This document shows, in pieces, positions 40,503-50,885 of a stretch of DNA of 64,000 nt (within the stretch, counting starts at the first letter, position 1; each line of letters starts with the position of its first letter). The position numbers and the translations under genes were made by a program. Source of the stretch: Dyella sp. AtDHG13 (GTDB taxonomy: Bacteria > Pseudomonadota > Gammaproteobacteria > Xanthomonadales > Rhodanobacteraceae); contig NZ_QICJ01000002.1 of NCBI RefSeq assembly GCF_003201105.1, positions 496,001 to 560,000 on the forward strand. The letters are read 5' to 3'. Below the pieces are notes generated by a model. It was not told where the DNA came from. It searched no databases and saw nothing but the letters and a program-made list of their open reading frames with translations.

Positions 40503-43103
40503 TCACTCGCCGTCGGCGGGTGTTTCCGGCGCCGCATCGATCGGCCCCTCTTCACCTTCGCCCTCGCCTTCGCCGTTCTCGGCTTCGGCATCCAGGCGCA
40601 CCACGCTCACCAGCTTCTCGTCGGCCGGCAGGCGGATCAGCGTCACACCCTGCGTGTTGCGGCCCAGCTGCGAAACTTCCGCCACGCGCGTGCGCACCAG
40701 CGTGCCCTGGTCGGAGATGAGCATCATCTCGTGGGCTTCGGTGACCTGCGTCGCGGCGACCAGCGCACCATTACGCTCGGAACACTGGATGCCGATGACG
40801 CCCTGCGTGCCGCGCCCCTTCTTCGGGAACTCGTCAAGCTGGGTGCGCTTGCCATAGCCACGCTCCGTCGCGGTGAGGATGTCGCCCTCGGCCGCCACGA
40901 TCAGCGAGACCACTTCCGCATCGTCGGCGAGCTTCATGCCGCGCACGCCGGTGGCGGTACGGCCCATCGAGCGGACTTCGGATTCGTCGAAGCGCACCGT
41001 CTTGCCGTTGGAGGCGAACAGCAGCACGTCGCTGTTGCCATCGGTCAGCGCCACGTTGACCAGTGCATCGCCCTCGTCGAGGTTGATGGCGATCTTGCCC
41101 TTCTGCAATTGGAAGGCGAATTCGGTCAGCGGCGTCTTCTTCACCGTGCCCTGCTTGGTGGCGAAGAACACGAACTTGTCTTCGGTGTACTCGCGCACCG
41201 GCAGCACCGCCTGCACCTTCTCGCCCTCGCCCAGCGGCAACAGGTTGACCATCGGCTTGCCGCGCGAGTTGGGGCCCGACTCCGGCATCTGGTACACGTT
41301 GAGCCAGTACACGCGGCCGGTGCTGGTGAAAGTGAGCAGCGTGTCGTGCGTGTTCACCACCCACAGCTGCTCGACGAAATCCTCGTCCTTCAACGCCGAA
41401 GCCGAGCGGCCCTTGCCGCCGCGGCGTTGCGCGCGATACGTGCTGGCCGGCTGGCGCTTCACGTAACCGGTGTGCGACAGCGTGACCACCACGTCTTCCG
41501 GCGCGATCAGGTCGAGGACGTTGAGGTCTTCCTGCGAGTGCTGGATTTCGGTGCGACGCTCGTCGCCGAATTCTTCCTTTACCGCCTCCAGCTCGCCACG
41601 GATCACGGAGAGCAGGCGCGCGGGATCTTCCAGGATCTGGATCAGGCCGCGGATGGTGTCGAGCACCTGGCGGTACTCCTCCGACAGCTTCTCCTGCTCC
41701 AGGCCGGTGAGGCGATGCAGGCGCATCGCGAGGATTTCCTGCGCCTGCACCTCGGAGAGCTGGTAGCCGTCGGCCTTGAGGCCGTCGCGCGGATCCATGT
41801 CTTCCGGACGCGAGGCTTCGGCACCGGTCGCTTCCAGCAGCGCGGACACCATGCCCGGCTGCCACTTGCGCGCCAGCATGCGCTCGCGCGCTTCCTGCGG
41901 CGAGGCCGAGGTGCGGATCAGCTCGATCATCTCGTCGATGTTGGCGAGCGCGACCGTGAGGCCCTCCAGGATGTGCGCGCGGGCGCGTGCCTTGCGCAGT
42001 TCGAAGATGGTACGGCGCGTCACCACTTCGCGGCGGTGACGGATGAAGGCCTCGAGGATTTCCTTGAGGTTCAACAGGCGCGGCTGGCCGTCCAGCAGGG
42101 CGACCATGTTGATGCCGAAGGTCACCTGCAGCTGGGTCTGCTGGAACAGGTTGTTGAGCACCACGTCGGCCATCGCGTCGCGACGGATCTCGATGACCAT
42201 GCGCATGCCGTCCTTGTCGGACTCGTCGCGCAGCTCGCTGATGCCCTCGAGCTTCTTTTCCTTGACCAGCTCGGCGATCTTCTCGATCAGGCGAGCCTTG
42301 TTCACCTGGTACGGCAGCTCGTGGACGATGATCGTCTCGCGGCCGTTGGACTCGGTTTCGATCTCGGTGCGCGCGCGCACCAGGATGCGGCCGCGGCCCG
42401 TGCGATACGCCTCGATGATGCCGGACGAACCGTTGATGATGCCCGCGGTCGGGAAATCCGGACCGGGGATGTGGCGCATCAGGTCGTCGATCGACAGCGA
42501 GGGATCGTCGATCAGCGCGATGGTCGCGGCGATGACCTCGTTGAGGTTGTGCGGCGGCACGTTGGTCGCCATGCCCACCGCGATGCCCGCCGAGCCGTTG
42601 ATCAGCAGGGCCGGCACGCGGGTCGGCAGCACCAGCGGCTCGTGTTCGCTTTCGTCGTAGTTGGGGCCGAAGTCGACGGTTTCCTTGTCGATGTCGGCCA
42701 GCAGCTCGTGCGTGAGGCGCGACATGCGCACCTCGGTGTAACGCATGGCCGCGGCGTTGTCGCCGTCGACCGAACCGAAGTTGCCCTGGCCATCGACCAG
42801 CATGTAACGCAGCGAGAACGGCTGGGCCATGCGCACGATGGCGTCATAGACCGAGGAATCGCCGTGCGGGTGGTATTTACCGATGACGTCACCGACCACG
42901 CGGGCCGATTTCTTGTAGGGCTTGTTCCATGCATTGCCCAGTTCGTTCATGGCGAACAGAACGCGGCGATGCACGGGCTTCAAGCCATCGCGGACATCCG
43001 GAAGGGCGCGTCCCACGATCACGCTCATGGCGTAATCGAGGTAGCTCTGGCGCATCTCGTCTTCGATGTTGACGCGAATGACTTCTTTGGCGAGTTCTGC
43101 CAT
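40503..43103 (-). CDS. gyrA: DNA gyrase subunit A
   Basis: 866 residues. The catalytic Tyr122 (AAMRYTE) and the GyrA box QRRGGKG in the C-terminal wrapping domain are present, and the tail is acidic. Numbering matches E. coli, and the quinolone-resistance region reads [11 protein letters not shown] with Ser83 and Asp87, the usual susceptible residues. The ATG at 43103 starts MAELAKEVI; the in-frame ATG at 43181 adds 26 unlikely residues. It follows mtnA and a gtrA-type gene in the same direction and ends at a strong terminator. Confidence 0.97.
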   Translation of the reverse strand: MAELAKEVIRVNIEDEMRQSYLDYAMSVIVGRALPDVRDGLKPVHRRVLFAMNELGNAWNKPYKKSARVVGDVIGKYHPHGDSSVYDAIVRMAQPFSLRYMLVDGQGNFGSVDGDNAAAMRYTEVRMSRLTHELLADIDKETVDFGPNYDESEHEPLVLPTRVPALLINGSAGIAVGMATNVPPHNLNEVIAATIALIDDPSLSIDDLMRHIPGPDFPTAGIINGSSGIIEAYRTGRGRILVRARTEIETESNGRETIIVHELPYQVNKARLIEKIAELVKEKKLEGISELRDESDKDGMRMVIEIRRDAMADVVLNNLFQQTQLQVTFGINMVALLDGQPRLLNLKEILEAFIRHRREVVTRRTIFELRKARARAHILEGLTVALANIDEMIELIRTSASPQEARERMLARKWQPGMVSALLEATGAEASRPEDMDPRDGLKADGYQLSEVQAQEILAMRLHRLTGLEQEKLSEEYRQVLDTIRGLIQILEDPARLLSVIRGELEAVKEEFGDERRTEIQHSQEDLNVLDLIAPEDVVVTLSHTGYVKRQPASTYRAQRRGGKGRSASALKDEDFVEQLWVVNTHDTLLTFTSTGRVYWLNVYQMPESGPNSRGKPMVNLLPLGEGEKVQAVLPVREYTEDKFVFFATKQGTVKKTPLTEFAFQLQKGKIAINLDEGDALVNVALTDGNSDVLLFASNGKTVRFDESEVRSMGRTATGVRGMKLADDAEVVSLIVAAEGDILTATERGYGKRTQLDEFPKKGRGTQGVIGIQCSERNGALVAATQVTEAHEMMLISDQGTLVRTRVAEVSQLGRNTQGVTLIRLPADEKLVSVVRLDAEAENGEGEGEGEEGPIDAAPETPADGE

Positions 43104-43243
43104 CAATCGGCTTCCCTGATCTAAGAAAAACGGCCCCTGCGCGCTCCCCCTGGAACGTAGGCGCGGGCAGCCTGGAGACAACCTGTGAAGTGTACCACGT
43201 CCAGCGTGGGATTCACAGTATTTTCACCATATCAATCAATGGG

Positions 43244-43654
43244 TTATGCGGACGTTTTGGCGCCCTTGAAAAGCATCAGGCGGGCTGTCGAAAAATTGAA
43301 CACCGCGGCGACGAGAGAACCCCCGGCGGTGGCGATGGCCGGCCAGCGATGCAGCAGCGGAAACACCATCAACAGCACGGCGTAGGTGCCGTAGTTGACC
43401 AGGGCGCCCACGCCCATCAGCGCCATCCAGTGCAGCCATTCGGAGAACAGGCTGCGCCCACTTTCATGGCTGGCGAAGGTCTGCCGGCGGTTCCACAGCC
43501 ACGTGGCGGTGGCGGCCACCGGAATGGAAAGGAGGCGCGAGTAGTACGCACTCCAGCCGCCCCAGGTGACCAGCGCCTGCGCAATGCCGGCATCGACCAC
43601 GAAGCCGATGACGCCACCGATCATGAAAAGAAAGAATTGCTTCGAAAGCTTCAT
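43244..43654 (-). CDS. GtrA-family membrane protein
   Basis: 136 residues with four hydrophobic helices. [19 protein letters not shown] and the later [18 protein letters not shown] and [11 protein letters not shown] segments are typical of GtrA/PST family proteins, which are thought to flip lipid-linked sugars for polysaccharide or glycosylation pathways. The start overlaps the mtnA stop by 4 bases (ATGA), so the genes are coupled. No glycosyltransferase is nearby, which is unusual for this family. Confidence 0.88.
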   Translation of the reverse strand: MKLSKQFFLFMIGGVIGFVVDAGIAQALVTWGGWSAYYSRLLSIPVAATATWLWNRRQTFASHESGRSLFSEWLHWMALMGVGALVNYGTYAVLLMVFPLLHRWPAIATAGGSLVAAVFNFSTARLMLFKGAKTSA

Positions 43655-44664
43655 GAACCAAACAGGGCTTGCATGGCCTGCGTGGTCGGATGCTCGATGA
43701 TGCCGCGCTCGGTGACGATGGCGTCGATCAGCTCGGCCGGCGTCACGTCGAACACGGGATTCCACGCTTCCGCGCCTTCCACCACGGTACGGCGGCCGGC
43801 CACGGCCAACAGTTCGGCCGCATCGCGCAGCTCGATCTCGATGTCCGCGCCCGAGGCCGTCGCCATGTCGACGGTGGACGACGGCGCCACCACCATGAAC
43901 TTCACGCCGTGGTGGCGCGCCGCGATGGCGAGCTGATAGGTGCCGATCTTGTTGGCAGTGTCGCCGTTGGCCGCGATGCGATCCGCACCGACGATCACCC
44001 ACTGCACCTCGCCCGAACGCATGAGGTGCGAGGCGGCCGAGTCGGCGATGAGCTTGGCGGGAATGCCGTCGCGCACCAGCTCCCACATGGTCAGGCGCGC
44101 ACCCTGCTGCCACGGACGCGTCTCGCCGGCATACACGCGCTCGATGCGGCCGCCGGCCACGCCCGCGCGAATCACGCCCAGCGCCGTGCCGAAGCCGGAC
44201 GTCGCCAGCGAGCCGGTGTTGCAGTGGGTCAGCACGCCCGAATGTGGGGCGATGAGCGAGGCGCCCAATTCGCCCATATGGCGATTGGCGGCAAGGTCCT
44301 CGTCCTGGATCGCCTGCGCTTCGCGCTCGAGCGCCGCGGCGTCGGCGCCGGCGGCGATACGCGCCTTCATGCGGTCCAGCGCCCACATCAGGTTGACCGC
44401 CGTAGGACGCGCGGCGCGCAGCATGGCCAGTGCCGGTTCCAGCGCCTCGCCCTGCTTCGCGGCCAGCACCACGCCCCAGGCGGCGGCGATGCCGATGGCC
44501 GGCGCGCCGCGGACGGCGAGATCCTTGATGGCCTGCGTCACCTGCGCGGCGTTGGCGCAGTCGATCCAGCGCTCTTCCTGCGGCAGCAGGCGCTGGTCGA
44601 GCAGGCGGAGGTGGTCGCCCTGCCACTGTACGGCACGGATGCGGTCGTAACGGTCGTAATCCAT
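43651..44664 (-). CDS. mtnA: S-methyl-5-thioribose-1-phosphate isomerase
   Basis: 337 residues. Methionine salvage enzyme converting methylthioribose 1-phosphate to methylthioribulose 1-phosphate. Catalytic Cys148 (LTHCNTG) and Asp228 ([11 protein letters not shown]) are present, as are [11 protein letters not shown] and the [16 protein letters not shown] segment. No other mtn genes are in the window. It is coupled to the GtrA-type gene downstream, and gyrA follows that. Confidence 0.96.
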   Translation of the reverse strand: MDYDRYDRIRAVQWQGDHLRLLDQRLLPQEERWIDCANAAQVTQAIKDLAVRGAPAIGIAAAWGVVLAAKQGEALEPALAMLRAARPTAVNLMWALDRMKARIAAGADAAALEREAQAIQDEDLAANRHMGELGASLIAPHSGVLTHCNTGSLATSGFGTALGVIRAGVAGGRIERVYAGETRPWQQGARLTMWELVRDGIPAKLIADSAASHLMRSGEVQWVIVGADRIAANGDTANKIGTYQLAIAARHHGVKFMVVAPSSTVDMATASGADIEIELRDAAELLAVAGRRTVVEGAEAWNPVFDVTPAELIDAIVTERGIIEHPTTQAMQALFGS

Positions 44665-44728
44665 AGGAACAACTTTGGTATGCGTTGAAAACGGAATCGG
44701 CGGCGTGAAGCCACGCGCGCCGGAAAGG

Positions 44729-44914
44729 TCAGGCGCCTTCGGGCATCACGATCCACAGCACGATGTAGATCAGCACGCCCGAACCGCCCAGCAGGGTAAG
44801 GATGACCCACAGCAGGCGCACCAGGGTGGGATCCCATCCAAGGTATTCGGCGACACCGCCGCAGACGCCGGCGATCTTCCTGTCCGTGAGCGACCGATGC
44901 AGACGTTTTTCCAT
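44729..44914 (-). CDS. Small PspC-domain membrane protein
   Basis: 61 residues, almost entirely a PspC domain: [18 protein letters not shown], then a transmembrane helix around [23 protein letters not shown]. PspC proteins take part in membrane stress responses in enteric bacteria, but short single-domain versions are common and of unknown role. It lies 23 bases after phaC in the same direction. Confidence 0.85.
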   Translation of the reverse strand: MEKRLHRSLTDRKIAGVCGGVAEYLGWDPTLVRLLWVILTLLGGSGVLIYIVLWIVMPEGA

Positions 44915-44937
44915 GTCCCTGCCCTGCTGTGGGTGGC

Positions 44938-46005
44938 TCAGTCTCTCGTACTGAGCCACTGATGGATAGCCGGCGGCACTTCGCGCTGGGCGCGGCTCGA
45001 CACGTAGATGCCGATGTGCCCGCCCTTGAAGGCCAGCTGCGTGTAATCGGTGGTGCCGACATGGCGCCCCAGCGCGCGCGACGCATCGGGCGGAACCAGG
45101 TGATCCTGCTCGGCGAAGATGTTCAGCACCGGGTGCGTGATCATGCCCAGGTCCACCGGCTTGCCGCCGATGATCAGCTCGCCCTTGATCAGCTTGTTCT
45201 GCTGGTAGAACTCCTTGATGAACTCGCGGAAGGCTTCGCCCGCCTGGTCGGGCGAGTCGAAGATCCAGCGCTCCATGCGCAGGAAGTTCTGCAGTTCCTT
45301 CGGGTTGTCGAGGATATCGACCAGGCCCACGTACTTCTGCTGGTTCAGGCGAACCGGCTTGAGCGTGAGGTAGACCCAGTTGAGCAGCTCGGCGGGAATA
45401 TTGCCCATGGTGTCGACGAACAGGTCGACATTCATCTGCTGCGACCAGCTCGACAGCATGTTGTCCGGCGTCTGGAAATCCACCGGCGTCACCATGGTGA
45501 TGAGGTTCCTGACCTTCTCGCCATGGGTGGCCGTATAGCAGAGCGAGAACGTGCCGCCCTGGCAGATGCCCAGCAGGTTCACCGCATCGACGCCGGCCGC
45601 CTTGCGCACGGCATCCACGCAACGGTCGAGGTAACCGTTGATGTAATCGTCCAGCGTGAGCCAGCGATCGGCGGCGTCGGGATAACCCCAGTCGAGCAGA
45701 AAGATGTCCTCGCCCTGCTCGAGCAGGTTGCGCACCATGGAGCGGTCTTCCTGCAGGTCCGTCATCCACACGGTGTTGACTAGTGCATAGACGATCAGCG
45801 TCGGCGTTTTCGCCGTCGGCTTGCCCTGCCCCTTCATGCGCCAGACCGAGAGCTTGTCCTCGCGATACACCAGCTCGCGCGGCGTATTCGCATACTCCGG
45901 TTCGAGCTGGTGCTTGAGGTTGTCCATGCCCGCCGTCAGCTTGCGCTGGAAAGCGGAGATCTCGCCCATCAGCGCGGCGGGATCGAGACGAAGCGGTGGA
46001 TACAT
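44938..46005 (-). CDS. phaC: Class III poly(hydroxyalkanoate) synthase subunit PhaC
   Basis: 355 residues, the length of class III PhaC. The lipase-like box GICQGG holds nucleophile Cys148; Asp301 (AEQDHLVPP) and His330 (GGHIG) complete the triad. It polymerises hydroxyacyl-CoA on granules together with PhaE. It follows phaE by 9 bases. No phaA, phaB, phasin or depolymerase gene is in the window, so precursor supply is encoded elsewhere. Confidence 0.95.
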   Translation of the reverse strand: MYPPLRLDPAALMGEISAFQRKLTAGMDNLKHQLEPEYANTPRELVYREDKLSVWRMKGQGKPTAKTPTLIVYALVNTVWMTDLQEDRSMVRNLLEQGEDIFLLDWGYPDAADRWLTLDDYINGYLDRCVDAVRKAAGVDAVNLLGICQGGTFSLCYTATHGEKVRNLITMVTPVDFQTPDNMLSSWSQQMNVDLFVDTMGNIPAELLNWVYLTLKPVRLNQQKYVGLVDILDNPKELQNFLRMERWIFDSPDQAGEAFREFIKEFYQQNKLIKGELIIGGKPVDLGMITHPVLNIFAEQDHLVPPDASRALGRHVGTTDYTQLAFKGGHIGIYVSSRAQREVPPAIHQWLSTRD

Positions 46006-46014
46006 GAGAACTCC

Positions 46015-47079
46015 TTACTTGCGCTTGACGCCGCGCGCGACGGACTTGCGTGCGGCGACCGCGGAGGCCGCCTTCTTGGTGCGACCGATGTCGATGGCCT
46101 CGCCGGCCGCGCGCTTGCCGCCCCGGGCGGGCGGCTTCTTTTCGACGGGTTTGGCCGTCTCCGGCTTGCCGGCGAGCTGGCGCTTGAGCGCCGCCACTTC
46201 CGCGCGCAAGGCGGCGACTTCATCGTTGTCCTGCGCGCCGCCCTGCTCACGCACCTCGCGACGCAGTTCGTGCACGCGCTTGCCCAGCGCGGTGACTTCG
46301 CTGCGCGTGGGCAGGCCCATGTCCCGGCACAGCGCGTCCAACTGCTGCTGTTGCAACTGGCGCACACGGCCCTGGGCATTCACCATTTCGCCGTAGGCGT
46401 GGCGGAATTCTTCCGACAGGGCGATTTGCCCGTAGGCCTCTTCCGCCGCATCCACCCACAGGTCGTAAAGCGCCTTCAGCGATTCGATCTGCCTGGACGA
46501 GTCAGTCAGCTCGGCGAGCTTGGCCTGCAAGCGCTCGAAGCCCTCGGTGTTGGCGCGCTGGATGAGCGACTGGTATTTGCCGGCCCACTCCGTATAGCTC
46601 TGCATGGCGGCGGCGAGCGCCTGCTGCAGGCGCTGGCGTTCCCGCGTGTAACCGAAGGCGGCGAAGTGCTCGACATCGAACTTCGCGCCCGGCGCACCCG
46701 TCGCATAGGCCTGGAACCAGGACTGCCACAGCTGCCCGAAACTTTTTGCGGCCTCGCTGTCGATGCTCGCGAAGGCCTGGGCGAAAGGCTGTCCGCCCAG
46801 CGAGGAGAACAGGTTCTGCAGCGACTGCTGCCAGTCGGCCGGCCCCTGTCCCAGGCCGCTGCTCGCGGCGCCCTGCAGCCACTCGCTGTAGCCCTTGAGG
46901 GCCGCCATGCTGCGCGCCATCAGGTCATCGCCGGTGGCCGACGAACCGAACGAAGAGGCGCTGCCCCCGAAGGGGCCCGACGCGGTGCCATGCTGTTGCA
47001 GGTAACGGGTCCAGGCATCCCATGATTGCTGCGCCATCGCCTGGTATTCCTTCAGAAAATCATTCGCCTGCTCAGCCAT
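46015..47079 (-). CDS. phaE: Class III poly(hydroxyalkanoate) synthase subunit PhaE
   Basis: 354 residues, mostly helical, with a probable coiled coil near 265-310 (REQGGAQDNDEVAALRAEVA) and a Lys/Ala-rich basic tail. PhaE partners PhaC in class III synthases and activates it. The ATG at 47079 follows AGAGGACG; an in-frame ATG 42 bases upstream is unlikely. The adjacent phaC supports the assignment, as PhaE is weakly conserved. Confidence 0.88.
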   Translation of the reverse strand: MAEQANDFLKEYQAMAQQSWDAWTRYLQQHGTASGPFGGSASSFGSSATGDDLMARSMAALKGYSEWLQGAASSGLGQGPADWQQSLQNLFSSLGGQPFAQAFASIDSEAAKSFGQLWQSWFQAYATGAPGAKFDVEHFAAFGYTRERQRLQQALAAAMQSYTEWAGKYQSLIQRANTEGFERLQAKLAELTDSSRQIESLKALYDLWVDAAEEAYGQIALSEEFRHAYGEMVNAQGRVRQLQQQQLDALCRDMGLPTRSEVTALGKRVHELRREVREQGGAQDNDEVAALRAEVAALKRQLAGKPETAKPVEKKPPARGGKRAAGEAIDIGRTKKAASAVAARKSVARGVKRK

Positions 47080-47208
47080 GCCCGCGTCCTCTTCATACTC
47101 CGGGCATCGTAGCAAAAGCATCTTGCGGGAGACGCAAAAAGCGTATTAGTCCGCCACGAACAAAGCGTCGTATTGCAACGCAGCATCAGCTGCCGCTCAT
47201 GCGCAAAA

Positions 47209-47238
47209 ACAAAAGCCCAGCTTTCGCCGGGCTTTTGT
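47209..47238 (-). terminator. Rho-independent terminator after pnp
   Basis: ACAAAAGCCC and GGGCTTTTGT form a 10-base stem whose 3' side on the minus strand continues TTTTTG. It lies about 23 bases after the pnp stop and ends the metY-nusA-infB-rpsO-pnp cluster. Confidence 0.85.
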
Positions 47239-47260
47239 CAGTACGTCGCGGTTAGACGAC

Positions 47261-49366
47261 TCAGGCGCTGGCGCCTTCGTCCTCGGCCACGGCCTTCATG
47301 GACAGGCGGATACGGCCCTGCTTGTCCACTTCCAGCACCTTGACCTTGACGATGTCGCCTTCCTTCAGCTTGTCGGAGACCTTCTCCACGCGCTCGCTGG
47401 AAATCTGCGAGACGTGCACCAGGCCGTCCTTGCCCGGCATGATGGTCACGAACGCGCCGAAGTCCATCAGCTTGGCGACCTTGCCCTCGTAGATGCGGCC
47501 CGGCTCGACGTCGGAGACGATCTGCTCGATGCGCTTCTTCGCTTCGTCAGCCGCCAGGCGGTTGACCGAGGCGATCACGACCGTGCCGTCGTCGCTGATG
47601 TCGATGGTGGTGCCGGTCTCTTCGGTGATCGAGCGGATGGTGGCGCCGCCCTTGCCGATCACTTCGCGGATCTTGTCCGGGTGGATCTTGATGGTGAGCA
47701 GGCGCGGGGCGTACTCGCTCATCTCGGTGCGCGCGGTGCTGATCACCTTGGCCATTTCGCCGAGGATGTGCAGGCGGCCACGCTTGGCCTGTTCCAGCGC
47801 CACCTTCATGATCTCTTCGGTGATGCCGTCGATCTTGATGTCCATCTGCAGCGCGGAGATGCCATCGGCGCTACCGGCCACCTTGAAGTCCATGTCGCCG
47901 AGGTGGTCTTCGTCACCCAGGATGTCGGACAGCACGACGAAGTCGTCGCCTTCCTTCACCAGGCCCATGGCGATACCGGCCACCGGCGCCTTCAGCGGGA
48001 TGCCGGCGTCCATCATGGCGAGCGACGAACCGCACACCGAAGCCATCGACGAGGAACCGTTGGACTCGGTGATTTCCGAGACCACGCGCACCACGTACGG
48101 GAACTCTTCGATGGTCGGCTTGACGGCCTGCACGCCGCGCTTGGCGAGACGGCCATGGCCGATTTCGCGACGCTTCGGCGCGCCGAAGCGGCCAGCCTCG
48201 CCCACCGAGAACGGCGGGAAGTTGTAGTGGAACAGGAAGGCGTCCTTCGACTCGCCTTCCGGCGCGTCGATGATCTGCGCATCGCGGGTGGTGCCCAGCG
48301 TGGTCACGACCAGCGCCTGGGTTTCGCCGCGGGTGAACAGCGCCGAACCGTGGGTGCGCGGCAGTACGCCGACGCGGACGGTGATCGGGCGGATGTCGTC
48401 CAGGTTGCGGCCGTCGATGCGGACCTTGGTCTTCAGCACGCCGTCGCGCATGGTGCGGTACTCGAGCTCGGCGAATTCCTTCGCGAGTTCGGCCTTGTCC
48501 CAGCCCTTGGCTTCGGCGTCGGCGGCCAGCGAGGCCAGCACGTCGGCCTTGATGGCGGCGATGGCGTCACGGCGCTGCAGCTTGTCGCGCACCTGGAAGG
48601 CGGTCTCGAGCTGGTCGCCCACGGCGCCCTTCAGGGCGGCGACGAGCGACTCGTTGCGGGCCGGCGCCTGCCAGGCCATGGACGGACGGGCGGCCTGGGT
48701 GGCCAGCTCGGCGATGGCGCGGATGGCGGTCTGCATCTGCTGGTGGCCGAACACCACGGCGCCGAGCATCACTTCCTCGGACAGCAGCTTGGCTTCGGAC
48801 TCCACCATCAGCACGGCGTTGGCCGTGCCGGCGACGACCAGGTCCAGCTCCGAGGTCTTCAGCTCGGTGGCGGTCGGGTTGAGCAGGTACTTGCCGTTGG
48901 CGTAACCGACGCGGGCGGCGCCGATCGGGCCCTTGAACGGGATGCCGGCGAGGCTCAGCGCGGCGGAGGCGCCCAGCATGGCCGGGATGTCACCGTCGAT
49001 TTCCGGGTTCAGCGAGACGACCTGCGCGATGACCTGCACTTCGTTCTTGAACTCTTCCGGGAACAGCGGACGCACCGGACGATCGATCAGACGCGAGGTG
49101 AGCGTCTCCTTCTCGGTCGGGCGGCCTTCGCGCTTGAAGAAACCGCCCGGGATGCGGCCGGCGGAGTAGAACTTCTCGACATAGTCGACCGTAAGCGGGA
49201 AGAAGTCCTGACCTTCCTTCGCCTTGGCAGCGGCCACCACGGTGACCAGCACCACCGTGCCGCCCATGCTGACCATGACGGCACCGGAAGCCTGGCGGGC
49301 GATTTCGCCCGTCTCCAGTGTGACTTCGTGATTACCGAACTGGAATGACTTGGTTACTTTCGCCAC
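47261..49366 (-). CDS. pnp: Polyribonucleotide nucleotidyltransferase (PNPase)
   Basis: 701 residues. Two RNase PH-like domains, a KH domain ([17 protein letters not shown]) and an S1 domain near the C terminus ([15 protein letters not shown]). It degrades RNA 3' to 5' by phosphorolysis and belongs to the degradosome. The start is a GTG at 49366, preceded by AGGAAAA. It follows rpsO, as in E. coli; its leader holds a copy of the 53-base repeat rather than free sequence. Confidence 0.97.
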   Translation of the reverse strand: MAKVTKSFQFGNHEVTLETGEIARQASGAVMVSMGGTVVLVTVVAAAKAKEGQDFFPLTVDYVEKFYSAGRIPGGFFKREGRPTEKETLTSRLIDRPVRPLFPEEFKNEVQVIAQVVSLNPEIDGDIPAMLGASAALSLAGIPFKGPIGAARVGYANGKYLLNPTATELKTSELDLVVAGTANAVLMVESEAKLLSEEVMLGAVVFGHQQMQTAIRAIAELATQAARPSMAWQAPARNESLVAALKGAVGDQLETAFQVRDKLQRRDAIAAIKADVLASLAADAEAKGWDKAELAKEFAELEYRTMRDGVLKTKVRIDGRNLDDIRPITVRVGVLPRTHGSALFTRGETQALVVTTLGTTRDAQIIDAPEGESKDAFLFHYNFPPFSVGEAGRFGAPKRREIGHGRLAKRGVQAVKPTIEEFPYVVRVVSEITESNGSSSMASVCGSSLAMMDAGIPLKAPVAGIAMGLVKEGDDFVVLSDILGDEDHLGDMDFKVAGSADGISALQMDIKIDGITEEIMKVALEQAKRGRLHILGEMAKVISTARTEMSEYAPRLLTIKIHPDKIREVIGKGGATIRSITEETGTTIDISDDGTVVIASVNRLAADEAKKRIEQIVSDVEPGRIYEGKVAKLMDFGAFVTIMPGKDGLVHVSQISSERVEKVSDKLKEGDIVKVKVLEVDKQGRIRLSMKAVAEDEGASA

Positions 49367-49386
49367 TGTCTTTTCCTGAATGTGAA

Positions 49387-49439
49387 AGTGCGGCCATGGA
49401 TGGCCGCTTTTTGACTTTCGCGTTCACGGATGAACGCAA
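49387..49439 (+). repeat. 53-base two-hairpin intergenic repeat, copy 3
   Basis: It matches copy 1 at about 49 of 53 positions, and both hairpins are perfect (GCGGCCATGGATGGCCGC; GCGTTCA/TGAACGC with a CGGA loop). It is in the opposite orientation to the rpsO-pnp transcript, so the transcript carries its complement. It fills the gap between rpsO and pnp, ending 11 bases after the rpsO stop. Confidence 0.85.
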
Positions 49440-49449
49440 ACATCAATGC

Positions 49450-49719
49450 TTAGCGACGGAGGCCGAGGCGCTCGATGAGGCCCTGGTAACGGGCCAGGTC
49501 ACGATCCTTCAGGTAGGCAAGCAGGCGCTTGCGCTGGTTGACCAGCTTCAGCAGGCCGCGACGGGAATGGTGATCCTGCTTGTGCGACTTGAAGTGGTCG
49601 GTGAGGTGGTCGATGCGGGCGGACAGCAGGGCGACCTGGACTTCCGGCGAACCGGTGTCGTTCGGCACGCGGCCGAAGTCAGCGATGATCTTGCCGGTCT
49701 GTTCTGCGGTAAGGGACAT
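49450..49719 (-). CDS. rpsO: 30S ribosomal protein S15
   Basis: 89 residues, the exact length of bacterial S15. The motifs [22 protein letters not shown] and the C-terminal [12 protein letters not shown] are typical. It binds 16S rRNA early in small-subunit assembly, and in E. coli represses its own mRNA. AGGAAG precedes the ATG, directly after a T7 run and a large hairpin (49745-49789). Confidence 0.97.
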   Translation of the reverse strand: MSLTAEQTGKIIADFGRVPNDTGSPEVQVALLSARIDHLTDHFKSHKQDHHSRRGLLKLVNQRKRLLAYLKDRDLARYQGLIERLGLRR

Positions 49720-49744
49720 GTGATCTCTTCCTAAAAAAACGGGT

Positions 49745-49789
49745 GCGAAGCTTGCGCAACGTCACGCGATGACGTTGCGCAAGCTTCGC
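49745..49789 (-). promoter_or_regulatory. Perfect 20-base stem-loop in the rpsO leader
   Basis: GCGAAGCTTGCGCAACGTCA (49745-49764) is perfectly complementary to 49770-49789, with a 5-base loop. On the minus strand it is followed after 5 bases by TTTTTTT (49733-49739) and then the rpsO ribosome binding site. It may be a processing (RNase III) site, an attenuator between truB and rpsO, or part of an S15 control element. Confidence 0.75.
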
Positions 49790-49857
49790 CTAGATGAATG
49801 AAAAGTCTGGAACAAGCTCCGTATTGTAGCGACCAGAGCCGTATGACAACAAGACCG

Positions 49858-50826
49858 TCATGGTCCGCTGGCATGCTCGGGGCCATTTTTCGGCCCCGTG
49901 GTGGCCGGCGGCAGGTTGAACCCCCGCACGATATGCAGTTTCCCGCCGACGGCCTCGCCCAGAATCTGCAGGCGGCCGTCATCCGCGAACACGGCCACCT
50001 GCCCGTTCAGGGCGGGGTCGATGGGAATCTGCTGGCCCTGTGAGACCGCCAGGCTCTGCGCCGCGTCCAGCCGCAGCACCGGCAGCCCGGCCAAGCCCGC
50101 CGACACGGGCAGCAAAAGCGCCAGCAGGGCCTCGTCGCCCTGCGCCGCCGCGGCTTCCAGCTGTTCGACCGTCACCATGGCCGGCTCCCTGAACGGTTCC
50201 ACCCACAGGCGGCGCAAGGCCGTCAGATGGGCGCCGCACCCCAGGTCCTCGCCCAGGTCCACGGCCAGGCTGCGCACGTAGGTGCCTGAGCCGCACTCCA
50301 CGTACAGGGTCAGGCGGTCGTCCGTGCGGGAGAGCAGGTCGAGCCGATACACCTCGACCTCGCGCGCGGGCACGTCCACCGCCTCTCCGCGCCGCGCCTT
50401 GAGGTAAAGCGGCTCGCCATCCTGCTTGATGGCCGAATAGGCGGGAGGCACCTGGGTGATGCGTCCGCGCAGCCTGGCGAGCGCGGCCTCGATGGCGGCA
50501 TCGGAGAGCACCGGCACCGGGCGCTCCAGCACGATCTCGCCTTCCAGGTCGGCCGTGCTGGTGGTGGCGCCCAGCCTGCATTCGGCCAGATAGGCCTTGC
50601 GGGAGCCCAGCAGCATGCCTGCCAGCTTGGTCGCCTCGCCAAAACACAGCGGCAGCAAGCCGGTGGCCAGCGGATCGAGCGCTCCGGTGTGGCCGCCCTT
50701 CTCCGCCCTGAAAATACCTTTGCGAACCACCTGCAAGGCGGCGTTGGAGCTCAGCCCCAGCGGCTTGTCCAGCAATACGATGCCGTGCAGGTCGCGAAAA
50801 CGGATACGGCTTTTCTTCTTGCTCAT
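49858..50826 (-). CDS. truB: tRNA pseudouridine(55) synthase
   Basis: 322 residues. The active-site motif GGHTGALDPLATG contains the catalytic Asp. YLAECRLGATTSTADLEG and the PPAYSAIK segment are typical. It makes pseudouridine 55 in the T loop of tRNAs. The length is close to E. coli TruB (314). It lies between rbfA and rpsO, as in the classical nusA-infB cluster. The C terminus after about residue 250 carries the PUA-like region and a disordered tail. Confidence 0.96.
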   Translation of the reverse strand: MSKKKSRIRFRDLHGIVLLDKPLGLSSNAALQVVRKGIFRAEKGGHTGALDPLATGLLPLCFGEATKLAGMLLGSRKAYLAECRLGATTSTADLEGEIVLERPVPVLSDAAIEAALARLRGRITQVPPAYSAIKQDGEPLYLKARRGEAVDVPAREVEVYRLDLLSRTDDRLTLYVECGSGTYVRSLAVDLGEDLGCGAHLTALRRLWVEPFREPAMVTVEQLEAAAAQGDEALLALLLPVSAGLAGLPVLRLDAAQSLAVSQGQQIPIDPALNGQVAVFADDGRLQILGEAVGGKLHIVRGFNLPPATTGPKNGPEHASGP

Positions 50827-50885
50827 GAGGTCATGCAGGCCCGCTGCCCTGCCTGGGCAACGGCGGCCTTCTCCTTGCGATCGCC

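Noticed and set aside
42840-42870. Quinolone-resistance substitution in GyrA
   Set aside because: Ser83 and Asp87 equivalents are present, so the region looks susceptible-type; Ser84 instead of Ala is not a classical resistance change.
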